64,000 nt of DNA from Liolophura sinensis (taxonomy: Eukaryota > Mollusca > Polyplacophora > Chitonida > Chitonidae): contig NC_088298.1 in assembly GCF_032854445.1 (NCBI RefSeq), positions 8,667,504 through 8,731,503 on the forward strand. Direction: 5' to 3'. This document shows, piece after piece, positions 20,091 to 31,705 of this stretch (its first letter is position 1; each line of letters opens with the position of its first letter). The notes beneath the pieces were generated by a model. That model saw only the letters and a program-made list of their open reading frames with translations. It ran no database searches and had not been told where the DNA came from. Position numbers and translations under genes: made by a program.

Positions 20091-20639
20091 TTTCATCTAA
20101 ACATGTACATGCTTAATTTTAAGGACAGTAGGATAACATTTTTTATTTTCACAGTTACTTCCATTCATGTACATGTCGTTACCGTCTATTTTATGTATAC
20201 GGCTAAATGGACAAGTTCCAGACATATTTCATTACTTCTAACTCCACTGTAAATATATGCAATCATTTCATGCTTTCATACGATGTTTTGCACATTTTTC
20301 TAATCTGTATAAAAATATAAATAAAGCTTTCATAGAGTTCTAAGATGAGTTTTATGAACTATATTGAATTTGGTACTGCTTATCTTCAATATCTTACTGT
20401 CATATCAATATCTGCGTTATACCTGAGTCAACAAAAAGAAAATATTTGGTGGATAAAAAGATTATCGGATATTACTCTATCCGTAAGCCCACTACAAAAT
20501 GTCAGTCTTTATTACCATCTCATTCACCGAAGAATTAGGTAATAAAAACGTCACAAAATAAACAAAAATGCACCGTATTGGGAATCGAATGAAACGACCT
20601 TTCAGACAACATGCGTTTCTTTTTTTCTAAGGTTCTTGG

Positions 20640-20980
20640 CAAATGGTAACACACGTAACCGGTGAAATACGGCTACAGCATAAAGAGTAAAACCAGAGTA
20701 GCAACGACAGTGTGATAGTTGACAACTGGCCATACGTAACCCACGAAATACGGCTAAAGTATACACAGTAAAACCAGAGCAATGAGGACAATGTGACAGC
20801 TGGCCAATGGTCACAAGTAACCGCTGAAATACGGCCTCCTGTCAATTTACCTCAGTTAGGGTTTTATTCTAACCGTTCATGTAAATGCTTAAATAGTAGC
20901 CAATTACACACCTCCTAGCACCATGGTTTAAGCAGATTTAGGCAAAACACAATGCAGTGATCTTACTGCAGACATCACTG
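20640..20980 (+). repeat. Interspersed repeat with ~82-bp internal tandem units
   Basis: Units contain CGTAACC, TGAAATACGGCTACAGCATA, AGAGTAAAACCAGAG and GACAGTGTGATAG. A unique tail follows (GTTTTATTCTAACCGTTCAT, GTAAATGCTTAAATAG). Related copies lie at 7428, 8951, 9473, 13540, 26355, 26670 and 28548. Confidence 0.75.
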
Positions 20981-21097
20981 TCTTTCAGTCGTTAGGACAC
21001 ACGAAGTGTGGGTTTAATCTGGGCATTTTGGGATCCCCCCCTCCCACTCACTGCTTTGCAACAATATTGGTCTCATTACATTGATATCAGCAAAATA

Positions 21098-21278
21098 CAT
21101 TAATATTTATTTTATTTATTTATTTATTTGCTTGGTGTTTTACGCCGCACTCAAGAATATTTCACTTATACGCCGGCGGCCAGCATTATGGTGGTTGGAA
21201 ACCGGGCAGAGCCCGGGGGAAACCCACGACCATCCGCAGGTTGCTGGAGGACCTTCTCACGTACGGCCAAACATACTT
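21098..21278 (-). mobile_element. SINE family 1, 3' two-thirds
   Basis: (TTTA)n then GGTGTTTTACGCCGCACTCA, GGGCAGAGCCCGGGGGAAAC, and up to CGTACGGCC, where the copy stops before its tRNA head. Confidence 0.88.
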
Positions 21279-21296
21279 GAATATACCAGCTGAATA

Positions 21297-21500
21297 ATTT
21301 ATTCATTTATTTTGTTTCATTGGGTTTTAAGTCTGACTCAAGAATATTTCGCTTACATTCCGCTTTATGGTGGGAGAAAACCGGGCAGAACCCGAAGATA
21401 ACACACGGCCATCAGGTTGCTGTCAGACCTTCCCACGAGCGACAGGAGATGAAGCCAGCATGAGCTGAACTTGAACTCAAAGCGAACACATTAGTAACAG
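21297..21500 (-). mobile_element. SINE family 1, diverged copy
   Basis: Immediately follows the previous copy in the same orientation. Carries GACTCAAGAATATTTCGCTT, AACCGGGCAGAACCCG and AAGCCAGCATGAGCTGAACT, with an incomplete head. Confidence 0.75.
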
Positions 21501-21814
21501 CTCAATAAATGATCATCCTATGTCACCCTGGTTGGGTGTGGCCAATGACTGAATGTCAAGGTAACACCTTGTGACGTGACACTTTTTAGGGTCTATATAC
21601 CGTTTATTACATTCTCCGCCCACTCGCGTTCTTCCACATAACCTGGCGTAACGGATTTCCAATCATATTACTTCGTAATGTATACATATATGTAATAAAT
21701 GTTCACATGTCACTCTTTGCTAACTTGGAGTTTCTCCCACTCGGCGAATCTGGTACATAACAAATATTTGGAGACCTGGAAAACACATTAGTGCCTTTTC
21801 TGCTGGTTTTGTTT

Positions 21815-22140
21815 TTTTATTTATTTTTTTTTTTATTCTTTTTATTATTGATGATTGTTGTTAAACATCATACTCCAAAAATGTGTTAATTTATCTCTGT
21901 GTTATGGATGGAGGAAACTGGACTGCCCGAGGTAAACCACCGACTTTTGGTAGGTCACAGGCGAACTTTCTCACATATGTACACTGTAGTTGTGGAAAAC
22001 AAATGGTCTTTAACAAACGTTAGACTGTACTCACGGACAGGGTTAGAGAGTTGTCGACCGCCAATTGTCACAAGACCCAACAAGCATTGGACGTGCGGGA
22101 AAACACATTCCCTGCTCCCTTAATTTGAACCCAAACCCCG
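21815..22140 (-). mobile_element. Degenerate SINE-like copy
   Basis: TTGTTGTTAAACATCATACT tail-like block, then GGAGGAAACTGGACTGCCCG and GGTAAACCACCGAC, the same layout as 2498-2755. Confidence 0.45.
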
Positions 22141-22149
22141 AGTGTCCAA

Positions 22150-23820
22150 AAGAGAACGTTTTTAGAGATATCCCTCATATAGCAGCCAACACGCACTCAC
22201 TGTGCACTTGCTTGTCCCGAATACAGAAATAAACCTTATAATTCAGCCGCTTGTGTTACCACGATAGCTGCAGAGCTGTCAACACGTACATTTGTAAACA
22301 CAACATTTCTCTTTGAGTAGCAAATTACTCCCTGGTCAGACCGCCTGGAGAAACTATTAACTGGTCATCCGATCAAACAAAAGAGGTAACAGACAGGTAT
22401 TTTTAGACTGGAATATTGCCTTCCTGTGTAGTCAAAGCTTTGAAATGCAATGGCAACAAGGAAACACCCAATCGGTGTTTTCGCACCGTCAGACGATTTG
22501 AAATATTAAGGCAAAAATGTTGACACACCTTTCAAGTGCAACATGCACTCGTCTCTCATCGTTCAAGAGATAAGGTACTGGTGCACCCGATATCGATACA
22601 CAGTGGCCTGACACTTTACTCCATAAAAGCAAATGTGTTTGTGTAGCTCTCTATATAAACACAGATACACAATATCTGCAAGGCCTACAGAAAAATGATG
22701 TATGCAAGGTACACACCAATGTTCCTGTGCAATTTTTTTTATAATTATTGTGTGCCTGTGGGACACATCTTGTGTGTTTTTGTAGACATTTGCTTTTTAA
22801 GAATAGCGATGCAGGTGGAATTTTCTCTGGTAAAACCTAGAACCACCAAATAAGTATATAATAAATGAACAAATAGTTCAATCGATCAATCAATCAACCT
22901 TTCAACCATTCAGTCAATTAACCTATCCATTACCAATGTGAAGAAATTCTGAAAAATAATTCCATAATATCCTTAGGCCTAGCTGAGTCCAAATACGACA
23001 GAAATAAATAATGGTGTCCTGATGACTCATTCTTTGGCTCTAGACTCATTCCTAGATTAAAGTTCACAAAGATTTCACTGACAGTGGTTAATGGCGGTAA
23101 CACTCAGAAAGACAGGCAATCAGACACACAAAGTCACTGGGGTGAAAATATCCAACCTACCTTCTGTATGTGTGATCTTTGATTTTGGATGTTTGCATAG
23201 CCATAACTGTTTCCAGGCTGTAACATGTTATCGCCACGCTATGGCTGAAATACTGTCAATTTGACGTGAAACCCAAATCATTCATGAATTCATTCATTTT
23301 GGATGTGGGTGCGAGTCTATTGTGTGCAAGGGAAAAGATTAGTTCCATCGCTCTTTGCATTCACGTTCGAAAGCTCAGCGCCATATAGTTTATTATGTTC
23401 CATAGCGACTATCTCCTCTTGAAAACGGTCATATCCTAACTTGATCAAAATTTCACACGTTTTTTTTTTTTTTCGTTCCCACGCAGAGAGCAAGAATCAA
23501 GGCACACCCAGTCACGCCACATTTGTGATACGCCAAGGAAAACGATTTTATAATAGATTCTTAAGAAATCCATCTGAATCATGATTTTTCTGAATCACGA
23601 TTCAGAACTATGAATATTATGAATAACTATGAATATTATGAATAACTATGAATATTATCCAGGTCAGTTTCATATCTTACTGTAATACATTATAGGCCTA
23701 ACTTTTATTGGCTTTTTACACCTATTGATGGCATACATCTGCGCATATATTTCACTTCAGTCCATGCATTCACCCGATTAGCATACATATACTACTGCGT
23801 CCAGCTTTAAATCGGATGCA
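22150..23820. other. Non-coding intergenic stretch
   Basis: A small GAATAACTATGAATATTAT tandem lies at 23606-23658. No gene, RNA or element recognised in the rest. Confidence 0.5.
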
Positions 23821-23828
23821 GATTTAGC

Positions 23829-23989
<161 letters not shown>

Positions 23990-23999
23990 CATTGCTTCT

Positions 24000-25530
24000 T
24001 ACATGTTATATCCTCACATGCCGATAGTAGACGCACATTAGCTTACTCATAAGTCTCAAGACGAATGTATTCATGCATGAATCTGTCTTACTTTTGTACT
24101 TTGTATGCCATAGTTCTTTGGTGGTTTTTGTGGAACGCTGTTCTGTAATGGAAATGGTCCTCGTGTTCATTCACCCGGAACGTCACGTTATGATTGACCG
24201 CTGGTAGACGAATGTCGGTTTCGATGCACCCCGCTCTCGTAAGCGCAATATTATTCAGCGCGGCCTAAATGGGTTATATGGACATTTATATATTGGAAAT
24301 AAATGTGGTTATGAATAGACTATAGCTGTATCTTTTCACGTATGAAAGTGTGAGTGATCATTTCATGTTTTTATCAGTCTTTGTGTCTACATTGTGAAAA
24401 ACATGAAACATTTTGCAATACACGTGAACTGAGCCGGACAGACTGTGCATGCAGTATTTATTTATTTACATATTTATTTGGGAAGGTCTGCCAGCAGTTC
24501 CAGATAGCCCCCCCCCCCCCCCAACCCCACCCCCGCCCCTCCCTTTTGATTGAAGCCCTGGTAGAACGAACCATTTGCAATTTGAAAGGTTCTTTGAAGA
24601 GCCATCTCTCGGAATGTGAAGAACCATCATTCGGCAAAGTATGAAGCTATAAAGCTTTATAGCTCTACTCACATATGAAGAATCCTTCTTGCATAGGAGA
24701 CATCTGGCATTATACCATGACCAACCCTATATATTATATTAGACCACCACCCAGAGAACATTGAAAATGATACACAGGGTACTTTACTTACATCGGATTT
24801 ATCTATTAGCCCTATTTATTTGGCAGAGACCAATTACACTAACAGCTTAGTGTCATCGACTTTGGTTTTACTTGATATCATTACCATTCCCTGCCAAGAT
24901 TTTTTCTACCTGCCTCATGTGTATGTGTGTTATATGATATATTACGGTCTTATGTTTTACCTAAACCTTCACTATACACTTCAGCTTAAAGTTTCCCAGA
25001 GTACTGTAAATCTTAAACCGTTTCGACCTCTAAAGCACTCAGTTTTTCAATGGAATTTATACCCACAGTTACTGACACTAAATGACACTAAAACGATTCG
25101 TTTGTTTCACTAAAGATGCAAGCTTCATAAAACTGCGTAAATTATTTCTGTACTTTCCATAGTTCTCTGAGGGTGTTTCAAAATATTGGCTGCAGAGGTG
25201 CTTGAAAAAGTTGAAGAATTAGGGTAACATTTGGGTTTTTTTCTAAGTTTTCTATAACGAAAAGAAAGGTACTTTTAACAGATTTATGTATACTTATTTT
25301 CCTTACGTAATACATAGATTTTGTTTTATAATTAATAGTGTTATTGGTATAATATTTATATTTGATGTTATTTGGATTCGAGTATATGCGCTACTTAGTA
25401 AACGAACATACCGTGCAATAACATATAAACCCATTTAAACAATTTTAATATAGAATGACATATTACATTAAAATGTAGCTCTGGTAAAACAAAATACACA
25501 CTTCACAAAGAAGTGGAATACATTTCGGAT
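24000..25530. other. Non-coding intergenic stretch
   Basis: Poly-C tract at 24508-24523 within a C-rich low-complexity patch to 24545. No gene or element is supported. Confidence 0.5.
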
Positions 25531-25534
25531 TTGT

Positions 25535-25960
25535 GCCGTGTACAGTTCTAATACAACCCGAAAACAGTTCAACTTCAACACAGTTCTCAAGAACACGGAC
25601 ACGAACACAGTTCTCATACAATCCGATCACAGTTCTTACGCAACCTGAACACATGCAGTATTCATGCACCTTTACAGTTGTGCGGCTGTGCGTCAACCGC
25701 CTTGCAGTTCTGACCCAACACAAACCTCCATCAACGCTCCTGTTTTCGTAAATTTTATGCAATTCTCATGCAACCCTAACACAGTTCTCGCTCAACCTGA
25801 TCGAAGCTCCAATTTAATCATAGCACTTGTACAACCGACAGTTACGAAACACCTTCTCTGCAGTTCTCCTATAACTTCTATACTGTTCTAGTACAACTAG
25901 TAAATTAAAGCAATTTCTGTCTACAGTTTTAGCACCTCAGAAATAGTTCTCTTGCAGCCT
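25535..25960. repeat. Degenerate ACAGTTCT-rich tandem repeat
   Basis: The phrase CAACC(T/C)GAACACAGTTCT recurs irregularly about every 15-30 bp. A family 2 SINE is inserted close to its end. Confidence 0.6.
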
Positions 25961-25985
25961 GAATATAAAGGCCTATAGCATAGAG

Positions 25986-26347
25986 TGAGTGAGTGCTTGG
26001 GGTTTAACGTCGTACTCAACAATTTTCCAGTCATATGACGACGAAGGAATCATTAGGGTGCATGTACGTGTAATGTGCCTCCTTGTTGCAGGACGGATTT
26101 CCACCGCTCTTTTATTTAGTGCTGCTTCACTGAGACGACTTACCGAAGGCAAGTAAGCCGCCCCGCCCGAGCCATTATACTGATACGGGTCAACCAGTCG
26201 TTGCACTATCCCCTTCATGCTGAACGCCAAGCGAGGAAGTTACAACTTCCTCTTTTAAAGTCTTAGGTGTGACTCGATCAAGGATTGATCCTGGATCTAC
26301 CGGTCCCGAAGCAGACGCTCTACCAACTGTGCTATCCGGGCCGGTCC
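25986..26347 (-). mobile_element. SINE family 2, full length, with 14-bp target-site duplication
   Basis: From (GTGA)n and GGGGTTTAACGTCGTACTCA to the head CTATCCGGGCCGG. Perfect direct repeats CCTATAGCATAGAG at 25972-25985 and 26348-26361. Confidence 0.95.
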
Positions 26348-26354
26348 CCTATAG

Positions 26355-26880
26355 CATAGAGAGTAAAACCAAAGCGGTGACGACGCTTTGATAGCTGTCA
26401 AATGGCTACGCGTAATCTGTGAAGTCCGGCCAATCGTCAATTTACCTCAGTCAGGGTTTTATTATAACTGTTCACGCAAATGCTTCAAAAGAGCCCACAT
26501 ACATGTGCATTGCCTCTAACACCATGGTTTAAGTAGAAATAGGTAATAAATATACAACCGATGGTAATTGCAATTTATCAGACGTTATCTGAATTTATCT
26601 ACAATTGAACCTAGGCGTCAAAAAAGACATTCGTATACCAGCCGTCTACCAAAATGGACGTTCTAGGTCATTGATAGCAATATAATGAAAGATGAACAAC
26701 ACAGAGAGTAAGACCAGCGACGACAGTGTGGTAGCTGGCAAAGGGTCATACGTAACCGGTGAAATACGGCTACAGCATAGAGAGTAAAACCAGAGCAGCG
26801 ACGACAGTGTGATAGCTGGCAAAGGGTCACACGTAACCAGTAAAATACGGCCTTTTGTCAATTTACTCAGTCAGGATTCA
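26355..26880 (+). repeat. Two copies of the ACCAGAG...GATAGCTGGC repeat
   Basis: 26355-26545 and 26670-26880 share AGAGTAAAACC, GTGATAGCTG and GTCAATTTAC blocks with 20640-20980. The second copy has two internal ~82-bp units. Confidence 0.7.
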
Positions 26881-26884
26881 ATTC

Positions 26885-28830
26885 CAGAATAACGTTCCAA
26901 ACAAACCACCAAAAATTAGAGCACACATTTGGATTATCGACAACTTACAAACTAACATGGTAGTTTTAAATTTAAATACTGATTTCATTCATTCGCACAG
27001 AACATATTCCTTGCGTCTTTTCGTCATTGTTGAAAAGTGTTGACTGCTCCCTATTGCGTAAATACGTCCCACATTTCTTATTTTACTCTAGCTTTCTGAT
27101 TTCGTTGGTGATTTATCCTGAACAAATGTCCTATCGTTCGAGAAATTGGTCTTGCGGAATAATTTGAATATCTATTTTGATGCCCCGCTTCAAATCGTAT
27201 GTGGAGGATTCCAGTGTGATGGATGCGAATCCAGTTTCCGCATTCAAGTATCGGAACAGCAAAACAATCGCCGTACGAGTACTGTTGTAGAGCAATACAT
27301 GCATTAAGGATTTGTCAGCAATCTACGGCTGATATATTTTCTTCAACAGTGCTCGAGAAGGAGCCTTAAGTGGAGATTTGGCCTGCTACATGGTAGAACG
27401 ATTAATCACCATCATAAGTGTGAGCAGGTATAGGTCTTTATGATTCATAGAGAACCCGGGAAGGTAGTTAGCTGTTAGGGGTGGGAGAGGGTAAAAATGT
27501 GTATATGCTATCTATAACGCATGTACGGAAAAGTTTCATTCGGGACTACATGTAAAGTCAACAAACGATAACATATCTGCCGTAAATCGGAGCGCCTTGA
27601 AAAAGGCATGAAGTGAAAACGTATGCAGGAGAAATCATCCTTGATCTAGTTTACACTGAAATCGTTTTACATTGAACGCGTTTTATATTGAACACGATTA
27701 CATTAATCGAGTTTTACAGTAAATATGTTTACATTAATCACGTTTTCATGAAAAACGTTAAAATTAGTAAGTCAAACACGTGAACTCAAATTGAAAATGT
27801 TTTTCACGAGACGCGTTTACATTTAATCATTTGTATACTTAACTTGTACATTAGCTTAAACAAGAAACTTGTCAAATAAGAATAAATTTTGGATTCAGTA
27901 CGACTGCAACGTCTTCTACATGTACATCCCTATAGTGTCATCTCAACCTTAGAATTACATGTAGATAACATTAAACACGAGCCTCAGTTGAACGCAACAA
28001 AAATTCACCAATTTCCACACTATTTTGCAGGTAAAACAAATGGCGTCTTTTTCAGTCTGAGTTTATACTCGTAGCATTTCCTCCGTGCTTAGCATGCACA
28101 CAATCAAGCCTCTGACAGCGCAGAGCGATGCTCAGAGCTGAGCGAATCATCTCAATGGACCAACCACGGAGGGAGCGGCAAAGGTTAGCAATAGAAATCA
28201 TTTACCGTTTACTCTTCTATTCCGAATTAATTAAGTGTGATAAATTTGCTCTCGTTCATTCCGTTTTATGAAGGAAGGTCACAAACCTTCTCATAGTTTG
28301 GCACTTAAGCGTATGTATATGCTTTTATGGTCCGATTTTAACAGTCTGACAAGACCACTTTGATCTTTGCCATGTATATTCATATATAAGTTTTACACAT
28401 CCTCAGGTAAGTTGTGTTAAATTTTAATTATCATCAGTGCACGTTTTTAAATAATTCTGCCTTAGTCATGATTCTAGAGAGGGTGTAAATTGTTATTTTC
28501 TGTGCATTTATATGAGTAGTGAGAATAGAATCTTAAGTGAGGTTATCTGACAGGGAGGCCATATTACATCTGTTACGAGTGATAATTTGCTAACTATCAC
28601 ACTGTCGTCGCTGCTCTAGGTTTACCGTCTATACGTTACATCTTTTTATAATGTATAGAAAAGCATCGTTTATAACTACCCGAGAAGTTTATATTCCAGC
28701 AAAGGGTACCAGTCAATTACTGGTTTTGGCTGGGTTGAGAGTCATGTTAAAATTGACAGTCTTGTTCGACTGACTTGGCGCTAAACCCGACGGCAGACCA
28801 ATTAGCGCACGCTGTGACAGGCTGAGACGT
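26885..28830. other. Non-coding intergenic stretch
   Basis: 27655-27800 is a degenerate run of GTTTTACATTGAAC-like phrases. 28548-28650 is a minus-strand fragment of the ACCAGAG repeat. No gene recognised. Confidence 0.5.
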
Positions 28831-29545
28831 GATGCCTGATGTTTTCACCATGTTATTACAGTCAAGCAGCACCATACATATTATGCCGCTTATTACAGGC
28901 CAGGGTGATCTCTAAAAGTAATAGAATGTCTGACTCCACAGCTAAGACGGGAAACGAAGTAGTACATAATCGTCATACTGAGACAGAGTGGGATATCTGG
29001 TGTTTTCAGCATGTTATTACAGTCAAGCAGCACTATACATATTATGCCGCTTATTACAGACCAGGGTGCTTTCTAAAAGTAATAGAATGCCTGATCCCAC
29101 AGGAAATAAGGGAAACGAAGTAGTACATAATGGGCATACTGAGACAGAATGCGATGCCTGGTGTCTTCTGCATGATGGTACAGTGATGCAGCTCTATAAA
29201 TGTCGATATGTAAATTTGACTGGTGGCCTCCGTGGCTCAGTTGGTTAGCGCGCTGACCCAGGCGCCTCTCACCAATGCGGTGGCTGTGTGCTCCAGTCCA
29301 GCTCATGCTAGCTTCCTCTCCGGCAGTACGTGAGAAGGCCTGCCATCAACCTGTGGATGGTCGTGGGTTTCTCTCGGGCTGTGCCCGATTTCCTCCCACC
29401 ATAATGCTGGCCGCCGTCGTATAAGTGAAATATTCTTTAGTACGGCATAAAACATCAATCAAATAAATAAAATAAATCGATGCCTGGTGTCTTCTGCATG
29501 GTACCACAGTGGTGCAGCACTATAAATATCGAGATGTTGTATAAG
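28830..29545 (+). repeat. ~161-bp tandem repeat, four units, split by a SINE
   Basis: Units start near 28830, 28990, 29150 and 29479 and contain TGTTATTACAGTCAAGCAGC or its diverged form, then TACATAAT and CATACTGAGACAGA. The SINE at 29222-29478 separates the last two. Confidence 0.75.
29222..29478 (+). mobile_element. SINE family 1, full length
   Basis: Head GTGGCTCAGTTGGTTAGCGC, body with ATAATGCTGGCCGCCGTCGT, tail GCATAAAACATCAATC and AAATAAATAAA. I find no clean target duplication. Confidence 0.9.
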
Positions 29546-29675
29546 GAGACATTATAATATTTAACAGAATAATCAGATGCAATCACGGAATAATCTGTTG
29601 CAATAACAGAATAAATTCTATCGCTAGGACAACAGAAATTTTGTTTAACTGAACAGATTTATTTTTTAAGAGAAG
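29545..29675. mobile_element. Half copy of the AACAGA-rich MITE
   Basis: TATTTAACAGAATAATCAGA, CAATAACAGAATAAATTCTA and TTAACTGAACAGATTTATTT match one arm of the family. Confidence 0.6.
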
Positions 29676-29679
29676 AAAT

Positions 29680-31265
29680 ACTGAAAGCCACCTTAACCAT
29701 TCAGCTATACAAGGAGGCACATAAACATACAAAATGAATTGGTGTCCGGTAATGGTCCGGTAAAGATCGAAAAACCGTCTGACACTTACGGCAGACTTAA
29801 ACCATACGAGTTCTACATAAACCTACCAAAATATGTAGGTCTTCTTGTGGGCTTTGCTGTTATTTTGTAACCATAGCACGCCACCTTGAGATCTGAAGTA
29901 CATGCATTTCGGGCTAGGTAGTACCGGTACTAATCAACAATATCGGCATACACAAACACAGTTTTAAGACTCATTTCGTTCAAGTTCTCAGCACCAGAAA
30001 CTACCGAATGACTTATCCTTCATTTCAAAATGCTTTTCTCCTTTAACAATTATCTTACTTAAGGAACGATTAATTAAAGATTAATCCTCGTCTTAGGCCC
30101 AGGTGAGAATTTGTGTTGAAAAATTCAAATCTAAATTCAGGCATAAACTCTACAATTTAAACCAAATCCTCATTTACGTCTAACCTTCATTTCAAAATTG
30201 AACAAAATTATTTGCATTGCTCTGCATCTTGATCCAAAACATGTCGTCCAGAAATTCTCACTTAGGCATACGTCGATACCCTTATTTAAAATTTTAAAAT
30301 TTAATATAATATTTGTATTGCTCTGCCTGTTTACCCAAAAACAGGTCATCCGGAAATTTCAACACCATGTTATTACGAGGACGTAGTTAATTTCAGTCTC
30401 TGACATTTGAATGAGAATCTCCCGATTTCTCATTTCCCTCTACAAAACTCAAGTATTCTCCTCTTCACTCGCCATTAATCATCCCCAGCGATTCTAAACA
30501 ACGACAACAGTAAGCAGTCGTTACAGGTCGAGAGCCCACTCTTTTCACCTGAACTCAAACGATATAAATAAATAAATGCGAAATTCCTTCGATATTAAGC
30601 GTAGCGTAAATAAATTGGTGATTAATTACATTGGTGTATGCATGCTGATCGCTTAACCTACGGAGGCCAGCGTGTGACATAAAACGCTGTAAAATGTGAA
30701 ATGTATATCCAGAACATTTACTTATTTATTGTATAAGCTACGGAGGAAACTTGTCACACAGACAAAAAACTGTAAAATGGGAAGTGTAGGTTTGTTTATT
30801 TATATCGGTCTCCGTGACCGATGTGGTTATTGTGGCAGGACGGCGCAAGGACTCATTTATAAGCCTCTCACCGATGCGGTAACTGTGAGTCCATGCTGGC
30901 TTCATTATGTCCCATATATTTGTGGTAAAAATATGAAAATAATGTAAACACGGCGTGAGCTCAGGAATAAGGGATCGTCGGCCTTCCATAGACTTTGCTG
31001 CCGGTGAGCGATGAAGCGTGACATCAGTGTTTGTACAACACACACTGTACCCGTCTCCTTTCACCCATCATTGTGGCGTCGTCGATTGGTTAACGAATCA
31101 TCTCATCCAATACTCACAGCAACCAATGTATTAAATTGTATTTTTACAGGTTCCCACGCCAGATGCAAAAGTGCACCGATTGCCAGTTGTGGAGCGTCTG
31201 TAGTAAACTGGCGAGCTCTTACACGTGAAACTCACACGCGTCGTACCGTGGTATGAGGAGTAGAC
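29680..31265. other. Non-coding intergenic stretch
   Basis: A fragment of a SINE family 1 head lies at 30803-30905 (GCCTCTCACCGATGCGGTAA). The rest has no recognisable feature. Confidence 0.5.
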
Positions 31266-31269
31266 CAAT

Positions 31270-31570
31270 GGCTAGTGGGAGATAGACGTTGATTTAGGAA
31301 ACGACGTAAAACTGAGGCAAATTAGGTCATTGATAAAGACAAGACCCACAGCAAGAGGTATATAGACAACGTTTATCGAGGAAACACCGTAATACTGTTC
31401 ATGCAAATAAGGTGCATGTACTTCGTGTAGACAAGACAGGGATATAGACAACGTTGATCTAGGAAGCGTAAGACCTTGATGGAAATTAGGTAATTCATGA
31501 ACACAAGACTCACCACAAGAGGGAAACAGATAATGTTGACCCATTGAGGAACCAACGTTACACTAATCAA
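31270..31570. repeat. Degenerate ~90-bp tandem repeats upstream of gene B
   Basis: TATAGACAACGTTGATCTAG, ACAAGACCCACAGCAAGAGG and GGAAACACCGTAATACTG themes recur three to four times, ending about 130 bp before the gene B start. They may overlap its promoter. Confidence 0.6.
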
Positions 31571-31584
31571 CCATATAGGAAAGG

Positions 31585-31593
31585 TATATAAAG
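31585..31593 (+). promoter_or_regulatory. Candidate TATA box upstream of gene B
   Basis: TATATAAAG lies about 113-121 bp before the gene B start codon, a plausible distance for a core promoter with a short 5' UTR. It is the only well-formed TATA-like element near the start apart from an AT-rich stretch just before the ATG. No initiator or transcript end can be confirmed from sequence alone. Confidence 0.3.
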
Positions 31594-31705
31594 TATAAAC
31601 GTTTTACACTCTGCTATTCAACTAGGAGGAAAGTACGTGCGTTGAGAATAGGGGATCACCGCCTCATGTTGAGTTTGCCTTTTATAAATATACATGGAAT
31701 CAAAG

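Noticed and set aside
29222-29290. tRNA-like sequence with A and B boxes
   Set aside because: It is the head of a SINE; body and tail follow and it is repeated many times, so it is not a tRNA gene.
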